A stretch of 5,706 nt of DNA, from positions 1 to 5,706 of the forward strand of contig JBAYHM010000295.1 in the NCBI GenBank assembly GCA_041666155.1, read 5' to 3'. Made by a program: the position numbers and the translations under genes. The notes below the pieces were generated by a model. That model saw only the letters and a program-made list of their open reading frames with translations, searched no databases and was not told where the DNA came from. Below, piece by piece: positions 4,199 to 5,706 of the stretch (positions are counted from its first letter, which is position 1; each line of letters opens with the position of its first letter). Source of the stretch: SZUA-426 sp041666155. Its GTDB lineage: Bacteria; Spirochaetota; Spirochaetia; Treponematales; Breznakiellaceae.

Positions 4199-5706
4199 AT
4201 GGAATCAAACTATTCGGCTCAAAGTATTCAAGTCCTCAAGGGCCTTGAAGCGGTACGAAAGCGACCCGGTATGTATATCGGATCAACGAGTATCGACGGT
4301 CTCCACCATCTTGTTTATGAAGTTGTCGATAACTCAGTCGACGAGGCCCTTCAAGGCCATTGCACCGAAATACTTGTCGTATTGGAGAAAAACGACATTG
4401 TCCGCGTAGAGGACGATGGCCGTGGTATTCCTGTCGGGATACACCCTACTGAGGGTGTCAGCGCTCTCGAGCTGGTAATGACCAAATTGCATGCCGGCGG
4501 CAAGTTTGATAAGAACTCGTATAAGGTATCGGGCGGTTTGCACGGCGTCGGCGTCTCTGTCGTCTGCGCTCTCTCAACTTGGACCGAAGCATACGTCCAC
4601 TTGAACGGCAAGATTCACTTTCAGCGGTATCTGATCGGTGTACCTGAGGAACCGGTCAAAATGATCGGGGATTCCGACAAACGCGGTACAACCATTCGTT
4701 TTAAGGCCGATGATACGATTTTTGAGACAATAACTTACAATTTTGATGTTTTGGCCAATCGTCTAAGAGAGCTCGCTTTCCTCAATAAAGGTATCAGGAT
4801 CATCATTCGTGACGAGCGATTGCTTACGCCTAAAGAACATTCATTCATGTTTGAAGGTGGCGTAAAGAGTTTTGTAGAGTACCTTAACCAGAACAAAACG
4901 GTGTTGCACAAAGAGCCGGTGTACATAGAAGCTACTAAGGACGATGTTGAAGTCGAGTGCGCCATCCAGTACAACGACGGTTTCAATGAGAATATGTTCT
5001 CGTTCGTCAACGATATCAACACCCGTGAAGGCGGTACGCACCTTATTGGGTTCAAGTCAGCGCTTACCCGTACCCTCAATGAATACCTGAAGAAGTCAAA
5101 GTTCGCCAAAAAATTGGAAGAGACCCTCTCGGGAGACGATGTTCGGGAAGGCCTTACGGCGATCCTTTCAATCAAAATTCCGAATCCACAGTTTGAGGGC
5201 CAAACCAAGGGTAAGCTCGGCAATTCGGAAGTGAAGGGTATAGTAGAGTCCCTGGTTAACGAACAGCTTACTCTCTACCTTGATCAGAATCCTGATGTCA
5301 TCGCAAATATTCTTGAGAAGTCCATTCTTGCCGCCAAAGCACGTATTGCCGCCCGTCAGGCTCGCGACGCGACTCGGCGTAAAAATTTCCTTGAGAGTTC
5401 AGGTCTCCCCGGAAAGCTTGCGGATTGCGCCGAGAAGGATCCCGCCAAGTGCGAGATCTACATCGTGGAAGGTGACTCGGCAGGCGGATCGGCAAAGATG
5501 GGACGTAACCGAAGCTTTCAGGCAATACTCTCTCTGTGGGGTAAGATGCTCAACGTTGAGAGGACCCGCTTAGAAAAAGTTCTTACCAACGAGAAACTAC
5601 AGCCTATTATCGCCAGTATCGGTGCGAGCGCTGGAGTAAACTTTGATGTAACGAAGATTCGATACCATAAAATTATCATCATGGCCGATGCCGACGTCGA
5701 CGGATC
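4199..5706 (+). CDS. gyrB: GyrB, DNA gyrase subunit B (3' end cut by window)
   Basis: GyrB is the ATPase and TOPRIM subunit of gyrase, which with GyrA introduces negative supercoils. The frame is open for 502 codons to the window edge; spirochaetal-type GyrB is usually near 640, so the C-terminal part is missing. The start ATG has AGGA (4189-4192) 6 bases upstream. The GHKL ATPase domain (about 1-220) shows E41 and N45 in YEVVDNSVDEA, D72 in EDDGRGIP, the ATP lid ending GGLHGVG (112-118) and T164. The transducer has the QTK loop with K337. The TOPRIM domain has EGDSAGG (424-430) and DADVDG with D497 and D499. AKMGR and LWGKML are wording I associate with spirochaetes. Oddities are Leu at 135, where E. 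coli has Arg136, and Ser445/Trp447, where E. coli has Pro445/Lys447. It diverges from dnaA and looks richer in G+C than its neighbours. Confidence 0.98.
   Translation, partial: MESNYSAQSIQVLKGLEAVRKRPGMYIGSTSIDGLHHLVYEVVDNSVDEALQGHCTEILVVLEKNDIVRVEDDGRGIPVGIHPTEGVSALELVMTKLHAGGKFDKNSYKVSGGLHGVGVSVVCALSTWTEAYVHLNGKIHFQRYLIGVPEEPVKMIGDSDKRGTTIRFKADDTIFETITYNFDVLANRLRELAFLNKGIRIIIRDERLLTPKEHSFMFEGGVKSFVEYLNQNKTVLHKEPVYIEATKDDVEVECAIQYNDGFNENMFSFVNDINTREGGTHLIGFKSALTRTLNEYLKKSKFAKKLEETLSGDDVREGLTAILSIKIPNPQFEGQTKGKLGNSEVKGIVESLVNEQLTLYLDQNPDVIANILEKSILAAKARIAARQARDATRRKNFLESSGLPGKLADCAEKDPAKCEIYIVEGDSAGGSAKMGRNRSFQAILSLWGKMLNVERTRLEKVLTNEKLQPIIASIGASAGVNFDVTKIRYHKIIIMADADVDG

Noticed and set aside
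4735..5223. 162-codon minus-strand open frame within gyrB
   Set aside because: It lies wholly antisense to the continuous, conserved gyrB frame. Its Ser/Arg/Leu-rich composition is what a reversed G+C-richer gene gives.

Overview
The window is a bacterial chromosomal origin neighbourhood. Three replication and repair genes read leftward on the minus strand in the order dnaA (2409-3827), dnaN (1106-2209), recF (34-1101). They are followed by the first codons of what looks like a DUF721/DciA-type gene (1-37). gyrB reads rightward on the plus strand from 4199 and is cut by the window edge at residue 502. The proteins point to a spirochaete, probably of the Treponema/Spirochaeta kind. The main clues are the GyrB TOPRIM wording (AKMGR, then LWGKML, then MADADVDG) and the recF-DUF721 arrangement. 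This assignment comes from recognition of family wording, not from a search.

Layout: 1-37 is the start of a DUF721-like gene whose GTG overlaps the recF stop. 34-2209 is a tight recF/dnaN pair separated by only 4 bases. 2210-2408 is the dnaN-dnaA gap. Read on the minus strand, it has the layout of a basal unwinding origin: two overlapping DnaA boxes (2264-2280), a short spacer, seven consecutive DnaA-trio units (2239-2259), then an A/T-only run that leads into the dnaN ribosome-binding site. Further DnaA-box-like sites lie at 2325-2361. 2409-3827 is dnaA. 3828-4198 is the divergent dnaA/gyrB gap. It is A+T-rich and holds three perfect TTATCCACA boxes (one at the proposed dnaA promoter, two spaced 11 bp apart just after a strong extended -10 for gyrB). 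4199-5706 is gyrB.

How it works together: DnaA would bind both gaps, giving a bipartite origin that flanks its own gene. Melting most likely occurs beside dnaN. The boxes at the dnaA and gyrB promoters suggest that DnaA level feeds back on its own expression and on supercoiling capacity. DnaN, RecF, GyrB and the probable DciA-like helicase loader supply the clamp, gap repair, supercoiling and helicase loading needed at new forks. gyrB is visibly richer in G+C than the dnaA side. No mobile element, tRNA, rRNA, CRISPR array or convincing rho-independent terminator was seen. Nothing here is a clearly new protein system. The origin architecture and the unusual GyrB residues are the most interesting parts.
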